DNA from: Cichorium intybus
Lineage: Eukaryota; Streptophyta; Magnoliopsida; Asterales; Asteraceae
Assembly (NCBI GenBank): GCA_023525715.1
Contig: CM042013.1
Span: 74,554,494 to 74,618,493 of the forward strand
Length of the DNA stretch: 64,000 nt
Direction of reading: 5' to 3'
Shown here one piece after another: positions 11,300 to 23,525 of this stretch. A model generated the notes under the pieces. The model saw nothing but the letters and a program-made list of their open reading frames with translations, searched no databases and was not told where the DNA came from. Position 1 is the stretch's first letter. Each line of letters opens with the position of its first letter. The translations under genes and the position numbers were made by a program.

Positions 11300-13037
11300 G
11301 GTTTAATGCTTTCATTTATCTTCAAGCTTTCTCTTGATCTTGGCTTCGGTTGTACACTGCAGGAATATTCTAACAATCTCCCCCTAAACGTCATTGAGAG
11401 AAGATGTTAATGGCTTTTAGTTTGTTGCAGAGACAACTTCATCTTCAGGATTAGACTGTCTTCAGATTTGACTTTTGAACGCGCATTGGGTGTACAGGCT
11501 TCTTGCATAGGTCTTGAATCAGCACATCCAGCTTTTGATTTGACTTTGATTAGAGCATGGAGTTTGACTTTTCACTACTTCACTTCTTGATCACTAAAGG
11601 TACGAATGTAGCAACATAAGCTGTTTGAGGAGGAATTCAAAGCAGCTCGTCGCATGAAATTATGCTTCATCTTTCTTCGGGGATAAAGTGTTTGTGTTGA
11701 AACTCTTGAACTTCACTTCGCAATCCATCACTAGAAAAACTTCAAATGTCTTTTACTGTCGCTTCATTAAGACGAATGATGACCGAAAATCATGTGGGTC
11801 ACAGAGTCATAATGACCCTTCTCACCACAGTTGTTCAAGGACCCAGCCTTGGATCAGAAGGAGACTACTCGCTGTATCTGTGTGAACCCGAAGGAACGCA
11901 CTGTGATTGTTTGAGTTTCGGAGAACTACTCGTGGCCGTTTTGATTTTGGCCCCTGTATATCCTTGATCAAAGATCCCAATGTAGTTATCAAGTGAACGA
12001 GTTGACTTGGCTCTTGGCGAGACGTTCAATGGTATCCAAACTCTGCGGAGTGTACCATCCTGGTGCCAAATTTGATTCCGGTGAAGTGTTGGGGTCTCAC
12101 AACTATTTTGGTAGACAACAGCGATCACTAACCTAGAGTTTTGATGTTTCATCAATGCGAGGTAAGACCACATTAAATCACGAAGATCTTTGTTAGAAGA
12201 AAAATGGGTTAAGAATGGTATGACCATGTAATATATCTTGGTGCGAGATATACCCATCGACTAGACTTTCGAATTGTCATCAATGTATGGTATATTACAC
12301 TGAATCATCCAACTCTTGAATTAGAAGATTTGTAGGTAAGAATGGTTGTCGATGCCTCACATTTACTACTAGTGTTGTAGCAAAGATCACAAGAATAGAG
12401 TTTCGAAATATCATCACCATTTGGTTTAGAATGATGAGTCGTCTATTTCTTGCAGCAGAAAGATAGAGAGTGTAAGAATGGGTTGGTGCGTGCGATAGAC
12501 TATGGTACGCAATATAACCATCGGCACAGAATTTGTAACTCTCGACTCTGAGTGGCTTAACTCAAAGTGTCTAGAAGTTTGTGTTATAGAGAACTCAAGG
12601 TTGGGTTGAGAGAAAATTTGTTAGTGCTTCAAACTCATTGTGGTATACAAATGAGAATCATCGGCACAAGTTGTTTTGTCTCAGCAGTGAGTGGTATTAC
12701 ATAGTGCGTCGTCGACGGGTAAGGAATGTTTTAGTGAATCACGGCGATAGTGAAACACATCGTTGACATAAGGAATTTTGGATCTGTATTACAGATTGGT
12801 ATTCATCAGGAACATTGACGATCGTGCAAAATGTGTAATTAAGAAAATATTTTTGGATTTTTTAATTTTGAAAAGGAAAGATATAAAGGAAAAACATATT
12901 TTTGGATTTTTGAATTTTGTAATTTTTTGTTGTTTTTAATTCACCCCTAAATTTGTGCATGGAAGAGAATCAGCAAAAGTAAAAACATGAACAAATTTAA
13001 CTAAAAAATTGTACAAAATTTTACAGGAACTGATTTA
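11300..13037 (-). other. 1.7-kb non-coding region between RNase H stop and 3' LTR
   Basis: No long coding frame of element type is present, although short open stretches occur. The same region, recognisably similar over its whole length, occurs on the plus strand at 52743-54402 in front of another LTR. Shared landmarks are GTCAATGTT(C/T)CTGATG, GTTTCACTATC, CCACTCACTGCTGAGA and GATGATTCTCATT. Such a long conserved 3' region in two separate copies shows it is a genuine part of this copia family and not an insertion. Confidence 0.75.
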
Positions 13038-15159
13038 TCAGTCATCGAAGTGAATCATTTTCAAAAGTTCAACAAGCACATCGAACCCAGCTTTTGCAAA
13101 AGGTTTTGTAAACAAATCCGCCACATTGTTATTTGTGTGGATTCGTTCCAAATGAATTAGTTTATGCTCGAAGCAATCTCGTATAAAATGAATTTTGATG
13201 TCAATGTGCTTGGTTTTTGAATGTTGGTCAGGGTTTTTAAAAATTTGGATAGCTGCATCATTATCACAAAATATGGGAGTGTCGAGAAAGTTCAAACCAT
13301 AATCGAGCAGTTGATGCTGCATCCAGATGACTTGAGAACAGCAAGTCGAGGCAGTAACATATTCAGCTTCGGCTGTAGAGGTTGACACGGTTTGCTGTTT
13401 CTTGCACTGCCATGAAATCAGCCTGTCTCCTAGAAATTGACATCTCGCACTTGTGGATTTCCTGTCAATATCACATCCTCCATAATTGCTGTCAAAATGC
13501 ATACAAATCAAATTCACGGTTCTTAGGATACCAGAGACCCCATTTCATTCTCCCTTTAAGGTATCGAAAGATCTGCTTAACAGCAGTTAAGTGAGATATT
13601 TTAGGATTAGCCTGATGATGAGCACATTGGCAGAATGCGACGACAATATCCGGTCTGCTAGCTGTCAGATACATCAGAGATCCAATCATTGAACAATACA
13701 ACGTTTGATCGACAGATTGTCCATCTGGGTCTGAAGACAGCAGAGGTCGTTCAGCCATCGGAGTGTTAGCATCTTTAGCATCTTTGAATCCGAACTTCAC
13801 AATAATGTCATCCACATACTTCCCTTGATGTGGCAGAATACCCATTGAACTTTGTCGTACATGCAACCCTAAGAACATTGTCATCTCCCATAGAGAGCTG
13901 ATTTCAAATCTCTTTTTCATCACATGCTCGAAGTCTTTGCACAATGTCTCACTTGTAGAACCAAAAATAATATCGTCCACATAGATTTGAACGACAATTT
14001 GGTCGGACTTTTCGCATTTAATGAACAGGGTCTGATTGATCGTCCCTCTTGTATAGTCGTGATGTAAAAGATGTTCAGTCAGAGTAGCATACCAAGCTCT
14101 CGGAGCCTGATGAAGACCGTAAATGGCCTTATCTAGCTTGTAGACATGGTTGGGAAACTTGGAGTTGACAAAAACCCGGTGGTTGATCAACATAAATTTC
14201 TCCTTGACTTCGCCGTTCAGGAACAATGTCTTGACGTCCATCTGATACATAATAAATCCCATATATGAGGCATATGCTAAGAAGATCCGAATCGCCTCCA
14301 CTCTCGCCACAGGAGCATACACTTCAGTGTATTCAAGACCTTCGATATGTCTTAATCCCCAAACAACCAGGAGAGCCTTGTTTCGCACTATCACTCCAGA
14401 ATAGTCCTGTTTGTTGCAAAATACCCATCTCGTATCCAGAGATTTCTTGTCTTCAGGTAATTCCACCAGCTTCCAAACATTTAATTTTTCAAATTGATTT
14501 AGCTCTTCATGCATCGCGTCCACCCAGCTTGGTTCGTTTAGTGCCATCTCCACATTCTTCGGCTCGATTTGAGAAATGAAGCATGAGTAGAGGCATTCGT
14601 TGACATAACCGCTCTGGCTTCCGGTTTGAACCCCATCGTCCAAAGAACCAATAACATTATCAATAGGGTGATCGCGTTGGATTCTTGAAGGAATAGCATG
14701 CTCGACCGTTGCAGAGGAAACTGGAAGATTCGTTATATTCTCAACTTTGCTTGCGCCTGAAGTACCTCTATCAGATGTTCTGAGGTCGTACGAGGTACTG
14801 GCGACATACTCATTGGGAATTCTCTCAGGAAAGAGGGAATCCATGAGTGTGGAATTGAACAGATCTGCAGGGTCATAACTGATAACTCCTTTTTGAGTGG
14901 CAGTTTCTTCAGCAGCAGGTGGTTCGTCAACAATCCTTGAAGATTCAGCATGAGCATCATTAGTCACTAAAGTGGAATCAGGAGATGCACCGTCATTCAA
15001 AATAATGGGATCATCAAAAATCATGGACGGTTTGATGGGATCAGTAATGATTTCCACATCCTTATCTCTGTTGACTCCACTCGGGCTTGGCTGTGTCATG
15101 CTTAAACAAATCAGCATAACTAAACAGCCAGTCGGATCCAACTCGGGCATCCGTTTCAT
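13038..15159 (-). pseudogene. Copia reverse transcriptase and RNase H
   Basis: The 555-codon stretch 15159-13492 contains the copia RT: EPSWVDAMHEELNQFEK-like opening, a TRWVF motif, a MDVKTLFLNGE block and the catalytic QIYVDDIIFG motif (YVDD intact), then the C-terminal SMIGSLMYLTASRPDI run. RNase H follows in another frame (13517-13038) with DRKSTSARCQFLGD, the AEAEY motif, a CDNDAAIQI run and HIDIKIHFIRD, ending ADLFTKPF. The frameshift near 13500 separates RT from RNase H. The polyprotein would copy the element RNA into DNA in cytoplasmic particles. The catalytic residues I can see survive, but the frame is broken. Confidence 0.93.
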
Positions 15160-16165
15160 TCTCCTCTAGCCACCGCACATCAAAAGATTCTGCTATTTGC
15201 TTGGTGACCTTTTTATACACCCGATAAGTAGTTTTACCCGCATACCCAACAAAGTAGCAATCATCAGTTTTAGAGATGAACTTTGGAGTAGCTTCAAGAT
15301 GAAGGAAAGTGCATGGACATCCTAAGGAGCGGAAATGTGCAACAGTTGGTTTGTGACCGTACAGGACTTCATACGGAGTCTTCATTTGACGCTTGTTGAT
15401 TATGACCCGATTCCGAACGTAACAAGCTGTATTAATTGCTTCAGCTTAGAAGAACACCGGCAGTTTGGAATCACAAAGCATGATATCAATCAACGTTCGG
15501 TTTCAGCGCTCAGCAACACCATTTTGTTAAGGTGTACGAGCAGCACTGTATTGACGCTGTACTCCCTTTTCTGTGCAGAATTGATCCAACACAGCGTTCT
15601 TGAACTCGGTCCCATTGTCGCATCGAATTCCCTTCATCTTCTGATTCGTTTGATTTTCAATGAGGATGATGAATCTCTTGACCAGTTCTGCAGTCTCACT
15701 CTTATTCTTCAAAAAGAAAACCCAAGTAAAACATGAGTAATCATCAATAATAACCAAGAAATAAGAGTTTTTGTTAATACTCAGAACGTTGATGGGGCCA
15801 AATAGATCCATATGAAGCAGCTGAAGGAGCGAGTCAATGGTGTTGACCAATTTGGGCTTGTGTGGCTTCCGATGATGATTTCCTTGAGTACAGGCAACAC
15901 ACTTCTCAAATGTGAGGAATTCTTTAATAGGTAGCCCCCGGACAAGATCGTTTTTGGCGAGACGATTTAGATTCTTTGCATTGGCATGACCAAGACGACG
16001 ATGCCATAACATGACGTTCTGTTCAGAGACTTTGGAGAACAAGCAGATAATGTTCTCAGGAGTGTTGCGATTTATGTCAATGTTGCTTCTACGTTCAGAT
16101 CTAACAAGAATCCACTCCTCTGGAATGACAACGCCAGGTTTTAAAATCACACATTTTTTCTTCAT
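15062..16165 (-). pseudogene. Copia integrase (GAG-pre-integrase plus core)
   Basis: The 212-codon stretch 16165-15527 carries the pre-integrase zinc site (WHRRLGHAN ... CVACTQGNHHRKPH) and the integrase core start (LLHMDLFGP, then YFLVIIDDYSCFTWVFFLK, then the second acidic residue in RCDNGTEF). A stop ends the frame just before the third catalytic region; QNGVAERRNRT-like sequence continues beyond it. The C-terminal part resumes at 15385-15062 with MKTPYEVLYGHKP, FRSLGCPC and CYFVGYAGKT. Two breaks mean no full integrase can be made. Confidence 0.92.
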
Positions 16166-16206
16166 GAAATGGGTTGAAAAACCTTTGTCGCAAATTTATG
16201 AAATGC

Positions 16207-16440
16207 TCAGAAGACTATGCTTAGCTCTGGAACAAAGTTAACATTCTCGAATTTCAACACACCGTTGGTCACGGTCCCCTTCTGAGTGATCTTCCCTTTT
16301 TCTCCTCCCACGAAGGAAACATATCCACCGTTAATGGTTTGAATGTCGTGCAACTGGGATATGTCTCCTATCATGTGCCTAGAACAACCACTATCAACAT
16401 ACCAGGGTCTGATGATATTCCTCCATAGCTGTTCCTGCAC
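16207..16440 (-). pseudogene. Copia aspartic protease
   Basis: The run WYVDSGCSRHMIGD contains the DSG active-site motif of the copia protease, followed by a GGYVSFVGGEKGKI stretch typical of the flap region. It lies between the second zinc knuckle and the pre-integrase domain, as expected. It is out of frame with its neighbours. Confidence 0.88.
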
Positions 16441-19118
16441 AAGTTGCAGGATTAATTAGATTTGGGAACCCAGTCCATTCGGAAACTGGGTTGATCCTTA
16501 CTATAAATACAGGAAACAGGTTCTAAGCTCAGGTCTTGCTTGTCAAATAGAGATGAAATTTCAAAAGTTTTTGGAATGCTACCTTTAGGAACCCATCTGT
16601 AGTTAGATTTAAATCTTTTGTCTTTTGACCAGATAGGAACGTTAACGTTTGATTTTGAAGCAGAACTACTATTCGAATTAGTCCTTTTGTCCTTGACAGT
16701 CTGTGTATTGGTCCTTGAAACATTCTAATTTCCATTTCGTGAATGTGACCTCGAGGATGTTCGTTTATAAGATCTCCCTCTTGGCACGTTCTCCCAATTA
16801 TGCGCATGGTAGGGGACATATAAAAATTGTGGTCAATTTCTAGCAGTATGACTAGCAATTCCACAATTGAAACATGTTTGTCTTTTCAAAGGGGCATTGG
16901 AAGTGTGTCCTGGTCCTGAATGATTTACAACATTTCCACAAGCACGCACGCATGCAACAGATTTTTTAACAAAATTCTTTGGCCTAAATTTTTGAAAAAT
17001 AATATCACCACAAGTTTTGAAAGGTTTAACATTTTTAACGTTTCGTTTCACACAATCATTAAAAATAGATGAATCAAAAATATTAGTCTTTGAATAAATT
17101 TCATTAAAATTAGAATCATCCTTGTCCTCCTTGAATTCGTCCTCCTCATTAACTGTATCTACACATGATGTAGAAGCATCAGTAGAGTTCATTTTAGGAC
17201 TTTCAACGGTGCCAGATTGATCATTCTGAACGGAACTGGATACAGTGGGTTGCTCTGTCTCTTGATTTTCAATGGAGGGGGTGTAGTTATCATTAAAAGG
17301 TGGTGGAAATTTTTTGAACCCAAAACCTTCACCATGTTTGTTATACCATTTTAACTGATGTTCAATTATAGATTCAACAACTATGCTTGATGCATCGAAT
17401 TTTTTTATATTAAAATCAACATCATTATACTTGGCCTTCAGTGCATCAAGTTCAGCAATTAAACTGGCAATTTTCTCTTTAGCAAATTTATTGTAACAAC
17501 ATTTTATACTGTAATCATCTTGTAATTTCTTAAAATATGAAGTTTTAGCATCTAGCGTTTCTTGAAGAGGTTTTAGTTTCTTTTTGAGATTATAAATGTC
17601 ATTTTTAGATCAAAAACTTTTCTAACAAGATTATCATTGTGCTCACGATATTTTGCAATTATATCATCACAAGATTTAGAGCAAGAAACTTCACTAACCT
17701 CATTGTTGGCAGGAGTGGTGGAGACCATGAATGCAAACTGCAACTCCATCATCTTTTCTTTAGCAAGCTCAGCATCCTCGTCAGCTTCAATCTGGGCTAA
17801 GTGAGCGCCTCCATCTTCAGTCAGGTTCAAGGCCTACATCTGGTCCTCCCATGAGAACTGTTGTGGCACCATAGCCCTTTTAGTATTTTGAGGAGCTTCA
17901 CGGTTAATTCCAGCTGGCACTAGGTTCCTTTCAGTATTGGCATTTTCCACCCTTGGCTTGGTGCATTCACGAGAAAAATGCCCTGGCTCGTGACAATTGT
18001 AACACCTAAGCTTACTCTTGTTGAATCCCACCTTCTTGTCTACATTAGCACCCCAGTTGTTTCTCCTATTCGCTGAGTAAACTTTTTTGCCCTGAATACC
18101 GCCATAGCAATTTTCCAGGAGATATCCATTTCCTTAACGTCTTCAGGGTGAATCTGGTCAAGGTCACCAATCATGACTGGCTGAACTAGCTCACCAGTGA
18201 CGAAAGTGTTGTATCAGTTCATGAAACCAGCCATCAAAGCTATGTTTTCTTTAGCTCCCTTGGTAACAGCTGGAGCTGGAGAGGTTGATTTGGGAGTATG
18301 ACTTGGAGCAGAGGGGGCTGGAGGTGCCATCGGTAAACTGGAGGAAGAAGGTGCAGTTGTGCAGGAATAGCAGAAAATGCACTGTTGGTGGATACACCCA
18401 TACTGGCAGATTGATAGGAGTTGACATGATTAATGTCAATCTCTCATTGCTTGACATCCATATCACAAGCTTTGATGATAGTCATCACCTCAGAAATAGA
18501 GAGTTTGTTTAGGTCTCTTGTCTTCTTGATCACAGCCACATTCATGTCCCGGTTCCTTGGAAGGGAGTTCAATAGTTTCTTGTTGATTTCTGACTTTGAC
18601 AACACTATTCCAGCAGCAATCATTTTGGTGTTGAGAGTGATAAAACGCTACAATTGAATCTCAAGCGTCTCCCCAAGCACATGATTTAACATATTGAATT
18701 TCTGGTGAAGCAAATCTTGCATGCTTTGCTTCATGTCATCATTTCCCTCGTAAACTTCAATCAATGCCTCCCACAAAGCCTTGGCGGATTTGTATTCTCT
18801 GAAGCCCTAAGCGATGTCAGGAGACAGTGCCATGGTCAGAATGGTGAGGGCTTTCTCATCAAGATCCACCTTGTCGAACTCCTCATCTGTGTAGTTTTCA
18901 AGAGGTTTATCTATCACAGTATTGTCTTCTCGAGTGACAGTAATTCTGACAGGACCACGTAAAAAGCTTCTCCACACTTTAACATCCTTCATTTTGACGT
19001 ATTTTTCGAATCTGAAGTTCCATTCGGAAAACCTGTCAGCTGAAAACAATCGTGAAATACAAGTGGCCGTCCCCATGACGGAATCAAGATCATGTTGCAT
19101 GGTGGTAGTCAACTCCAT
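16441..19118 (-). pseudogene. Copia gag with two zinc knuckles, fragmented
   Basis: Translation would start at 19118 (MELTTTMQHDLDSVMGTAT), about 560 bases after the primer site. The first 103 residues are Gag-like (SADRFSEWNFRFEKYVKMKD). Further pieces in shifted frames reach a CCHC knuckle at 18010-17940 (CYNCHEPGHFSREC), a charged stretch likely to form coiled coil (17830-17573), acidic sequence at 17192-16990 and a second knuckle-like motif near 16885-16840 (CFNCGIASHTARN). At least four breaks are present. The protein would form the particle and bind RNA. Two knuckles and a long C-terminal extension make this gag longer than the common copia form. Confidence 0.85.
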
Positions 19119-19678
19119 TGAAACTTGAAAACTAGGAGAAATCTCAAGGTTCTAGACCAAAAATAGCAGACCGAAATCACAAGTTCAGACCAAAATCTCC
19201 AAACCGAAAACTCAATCCAACCGAAAACTAGACCTAAAACAAGGTTCCAACTGAAATCGAGAAAATCCTTGGCCGAAACCACTTAGCCGCCACCGAAAAC
19301 TCTAAACCCTAGAATCCTCCACCGAAAACTTCATGGGCTAACCGGAAGCGCTAATGGACAGATCGAATACTCTCAAACCCTAACCGAGAACGGAGCCGCC
19401 GCCACTGAAATCGCCAAAGCCAGACCAAAATCTCCAAAACAGATCTGAAAACACTCGGTTCAGATCTAAAACGCCGTTTTTGAGCAGAAATTTGAATTTC
19501 AAATATCAAAAACTCAATTTTGCCAAGAACATTAAGAACACCAAGAACACTAACAGCAATTTTTCAATTAAAATCAGTCTAAAACACCAAAAATCTTCTA
19601 TAATCGCCAAGAATAGCAAGATCCAAGCAAGGTTTCAAAGAAATCGATACCAAAACACCCAAACCACAAGATTTTGAG

Positions 19679-19690
19679 GCTATGATACCA
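19679..19690 (-). other. Primer-binding site of the copia element
   Basis: On the minus strand TGGTATCATAGC lies two bases inside the LTR end. It matches the initiator tRNA-Met site except for one or two late positions. Confidence 0.82.
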
Positions 19691-19692
19691 CT

Positions 19693-20074
19693 TGTAAGTC
19701 CCAAACTATACTAGATCTAGAACGGTATCAATCAATCACACGATTGTGCAGAATCCAATCGTATAATAGCAATAAAACAATTAAGATGCCTTCAATGCAC
19801 TCGATAATATTCAATGATCGACTAGTATATACGGTGTATGATTGCTTGAACAATTTCTCTATCACTCTCTAGCTTAGCATGGTTCCCCAAAGCAATCAAC
19901 AAACAAATGACGGCTACAAAAGGTATTTATACCTACGCATGACCTAAGCTAAACCCTAAAGCCCACATGTGCACAAGCCCACCGAAAAACCCAGCCAGAC
20001 CCACCGAAATCCCCTTGGATATCGGTCAACACCACCGAAAACCCAAGGGTTTTAGGTCCCTGGCCGAAAACCTC
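19693..20074 (-). repeat. 5' LTR of the copia element, first part
   Basis: It matches 10828-11220 and stops at CCGAAAACCTC, where the gypsy element begins. The remainder is at 37456-37524. Confidence 0.93.
20070..20074. repeat. Left target-site duplication ACCTC of the gypsy element
   Basis: ACCTC at 20070-20074 and 37451-37455. The intact copia LTR has only one copy (11216-11220 region), proving the duplication. Confidence 0.92.
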
Positions 20075-20337
20075 TGTTAAGTGTATTTTTAGGCACGTTT
20101 TAATACCTTTAAATCCCACCTTTATCTTGCATTTTGTTCTCATTTTATGTGCATTTTCATATTTTTCGGGATTTCAAGAATAGCAATCTACTTTCACACA
20201 TTGTGGTTGATTTCAGGTGTTTTTGAAGGTTGGATCATATATTGGATGTCAATAGGAGGCTGCACGGAAAAATTCAGAAGAAACGGAGCCAAAACGGAGA
20301 AGTTGCAAAATCGTCCCGAAAAAATCCAAACAATAAG

Positions 20338-20494
20338 GTACACGACCGTGTAACTTTTACCCTTCAAGTTACACGACCGTGTAACTTCATTTTGCCACAT
20401 AGATTGCCAAGTCAGCTGAAGTGGAGCCCATAGATGTTATGCAGAATTACACGACCGTATAATTTTTGCCCACAAAGTTACACGGCCGTGTAAC
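20338..20494. repeat. Four-palindrome array in the 5' LTR
   Basis: Copies at 20338-20354, 20368-20385, 20446-20463 and 20477-20494. They form two pairs with about 30 bp between starts inside each pair. The last copy is a perfect 18-bp palindrome; the others have one or two mismatched positions. Confidence 0.92.
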
Positions 20495-20681
20495 TTCAAA
20501 AAGTGGCCAGATTTGCTTTTTCTCCCACTATGAGTTGTTTACTCCATCATGTGCTGTAATCCCCCTTGCTGGACGACCAGATGCAGATCCAACCAGATTT
20601 GAGGCCATGTGATGAAGGTAGTGGGTCTTGGAATGATGATGTTTGCTTGTGATCATATTACCATTATACCCTTGGCATCTT

Positions 20682-20693
20682 AGTATAAATAGA
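20682..20693 (+). promoter_or_regulatory. Candidate LTR TATA box
   Basis: TATAAATAGATG sits about 610 bp into the LTR, after the palindrome array, and is conserved in the 3' LTR at about 36459-36470. Position and sequence fit a Pol II promoter for the genomic transcript. Inferred, not demonstrated. Confidence 0.55.
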
Positions 20694-21677
20694 TGTGTTG
20701 GGTTAGCCTTAGAATCATCCAATCTTTCATTCTCTCCTGTAGCATACTCTAGATACATTGTTTGTGTGACAATTGTTCTATTTCAAGTGTGGATTATCTT
20801 CATTTTGTAAGTTTGTTTCTCTTTTACTAATCATGAGTGGCTAGTAACCTTATTTTCTGGTTTTGTATTAAGGATTATGATTGTGATTTAATAAAAAGTT
20901 TGATGTTTGATTTTATATCTTTCTAGTGATATGATTTTGAAACTTAACAAGTGTTTGGTTTTTATTTATTTCATATTGGCCATTTGATCTTGAATATAAA
21001 TCAATCTAGTCATACAAATTATGAAATCCGTAATTGTTTTATAAAATGTTATTTGTGACAATCATCTTTAATTGGTGAAAATCATATCACATGTTTTGAC
21101 GCTTCAAACGCTTGTTTAGGAGTATTGAACATTGTTGGGAACATTCACATAAAACATAATGCAATCTTTCATTCAAATTCTATGATCTTATCTAGGTTTG
21201 ATTAGTAAGATTAGTCTTAGTTAACGAGCTTCTCTTGACTAAGATACATTAGGTGAATAGTGTATGTCCGAACTTTTCGACATACACAAGTACCAACTTA
21301 GAAAGATTAAAGTTATAAACATCATACTATTTGTTATTTCCAATCATATGACTAAAAGTACAAAACCAGAATTTGTCCCCAAATTATAAAATACAAAAGC
21401 AATTTTTCTACATTTTGTCCCAAGTCAATTATACAATCATATTTCAACTAAACATCAAAACCCCCCTTTTTGTTACTCTTTTTACAAGTTTGATCTCGTG
21501 AAGCCCAAGCATAATTCATTAGACCATTTCTCCCTGTGGATCGACCCTGCTTGCTATTTATACTACCAAGTTAGTATTCATAACAAGTAGTGAAATCACG
21601 AAATATTGATAATCAACAAATTTATTCTATACAATATTTCAACCCTTTTATTTGTCGGTTTGACAAACTCAACAAAT

Positions 21678-21695
21678 TGGCGCCGTTGCCGGGGA
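21678..21695 (+). other. Primer-binding site, tRNA-Asp type
   Basis: TGGCGCCGTTGCCGGGGA begins three bases after the LTR. It is complementary to the 3' end of plant tRNA-Asp (…CCCCGGCAACGGCGCCA), the primer used by Athila elements. Confidence 0.9.
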
Positions 21696-21716
21696 GCACG
21701 GTATTACTAATATTTT

Positions 21717-23525
21717 ATGCCAAGATCTTCATGTACAGGCACGCCACTTAAACTTGATTCGGAGATTGAGAAAATTGCAAAAAGGCTAAGGAAGCAAGCT
21801 AAACTTCGCAAGAAGGAGCAAGCCTCTCAAACCGCATCTTCATCAAACCCTCCTATCATAGACATTTGGCAAGACCTTTCCTCATCAGAAACAGAAACAA
21901 AATCCGAATCAGATAACGATACCCCACATACACCTCCCTCTCAAATATACCACACTCCGATGGCCGAAAATCCACCTCTTGAGCGAACCCTTCGCCAATG
22001 GGCAACCCAAGATGTTACCCAACAACCCCTTTGCATAACTTACCCTCACATGACAAACTTCGAATTGAAATCCGGGCTTATTCATTTACTACCCCAATTT
22101 CGAGGAGTAGAAAATGAAGATCCTCACAAATTTTTAAAAGAATTTGATGTCGTGTGTGTGGGTATGAAACCACACAATGTCTCGGAAGACCAAATTAAGC
22201 TAAGGGCACTCCCCTTTTCATTGCTAGACTCAGCTAAAGAATGGCTATATGACTTACCACCGGGGTCGGTCACAACATGGAACGATCTTGCACGGTTATT
22301 CCTTGACAAGTATTTTCCAGAGACAAAAGCTTCAAGTCTAAGAAGGGAAATCATCGGGATCAAGCAAGGAAAGAAGGAAGCTTTACATACGTATCGGTCA
22401 CAACATGGAGGCTCGTTGATCGATCAAACACCGACCCAAATACGAGCATTGATCTAGAAAATGGTAGAAGAATCCAAGCATACCCAAGGAGAAGACGAAT
22501 GGTATGTAGATCCACCACGAGGAGTAAAAGAGGTAAACACTCCTTATCTCGAAAATCAAATTTCTGAACTAACCAAAGCTGTGATGCAACTAACAAAAGA
22601 AAAAGGAGTTGAACCAACGGTTAGAGCATGTGGAATTTGCTTGCAATATGGACACCCAACTTACATGTGTCCCGAGTTACAAGAAGATCAAGAACAAGCA
22701 AAAGCCATGGGAGGATTTACCGGGCAAAATCAGAGACAGTTTGATCAACCCCGGAACAACCAAAATTGGAACTACCAGTCCAATCAAAACTACCCACAGC
22801 AAAACCGTAACCAATACCAGGAGAGACCTAAACAATACTACCAAAATCCTCCACCACAAAATACAGTTAGCACGAGCATGTCCTTAGAAGACATTTTGAA
22901 AAGTCTAGCCACAAGTACGCAATCATTTCAGCAAGAAACAAGGGCTAGCATAAAAAACCTGGAGCAACAAATGGCTCAGCTAGCCACTTCTGTCAACAAA
23001 ATGGAATCTCAAGGTAAGTTACCTTCTCAATCCCAAGAAAATCCCAAACATAATGTAAATGCTGTTACTTTAAGAAGTGGGAAGTCCTATGAAGAGCCGA
23101 GCATGTCTAAAGAAAGACAGAGAGAAATAGAGATCGAAGACGATACCGATACAAGAAGCAAAACTCCCAAGAAACCAACCGAAATTGAGGTAAAAATCAC
23201 TCATCCTCCTTTTCCATCTAGATTAAAAAATACAAAGAAGGAAAAGGAAGACCAAGAAATTATGGACATGTTTCGAAAAGTAGAGGTAAATATTCCTTTA
23301 CTAGATGCAATCAAACAAATTCCTCGATATGCCAAATTTCTTAAAGAACTCTGCACCTCCAAAAAGAAACTAAAAGGAAGTGGAACTGTTAAAGTTGGTG
23401 AAAACAACCCGGCCGTTTTACAAAAACGGTTGCCTAAAAAATGTAAAGATCCGAGTGTTTTCACTGTACCATGCAAAATGGGAAATCTTTACATTCCGAG
23501 AGCTATGCTACAGTGCTTCGATTAA
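21717..23525 (+). pseudogene. Athila-type Gag, one in-frame stop
   Basis: One frame runs from an ATG at 21717 to 23525, broken only by a TAG at 22455-22457. The capsid-like part contains FRGVENEDPHKFLKEF and KEWLYDLPPGSVTTWNDLA, followed by FLDKYFPETKASSLRREI, as in gypsy Gag (retrotrans_gag). After the stop come a CCHC knuckle (CGICLQYGHPTYMC, about residue 55 of the second part), a glutamine/asparagine-rich stretch and the NAVTLRSGK motif. It would form the virus-like particle. The frame then ends where a frameshift joins pol. Apart from these two lesions the frame is open for 600 codons. Confidence 0.93.

Larger units (their letters stand above)
20075..21674 (+). repeat. 5' LTR of the Athila-type element (1600 bp)
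   Basis: It starts TGTTAAGTGTATTTTTAGGC and ends GACAAACTCAACA. Near 20338-20494 it holds four copies of a palindrome of type GTTACACGGCCGTGTAAC. A likely TATA box is TATAAATAGATG near 20682-20693, with transcription expected a short distance downstream. Confidence 0.95.

Noticed and set aside
11688..12257. Open frames on both strands near 11.7-12.3 kb
   Set aside because: They lie in the non-coding 3' region of the copia element. In the related copy at 52743-54402 the frames are not preserved.
14265..14579. Plus-strand open frames within the copia pol region
   Set aside because: They overlap conserved RT and integrase on the minus strand and show no signature of their own. The same holds for 15335-15736, 16011-16241, 18285-18512 and 18433-18657.
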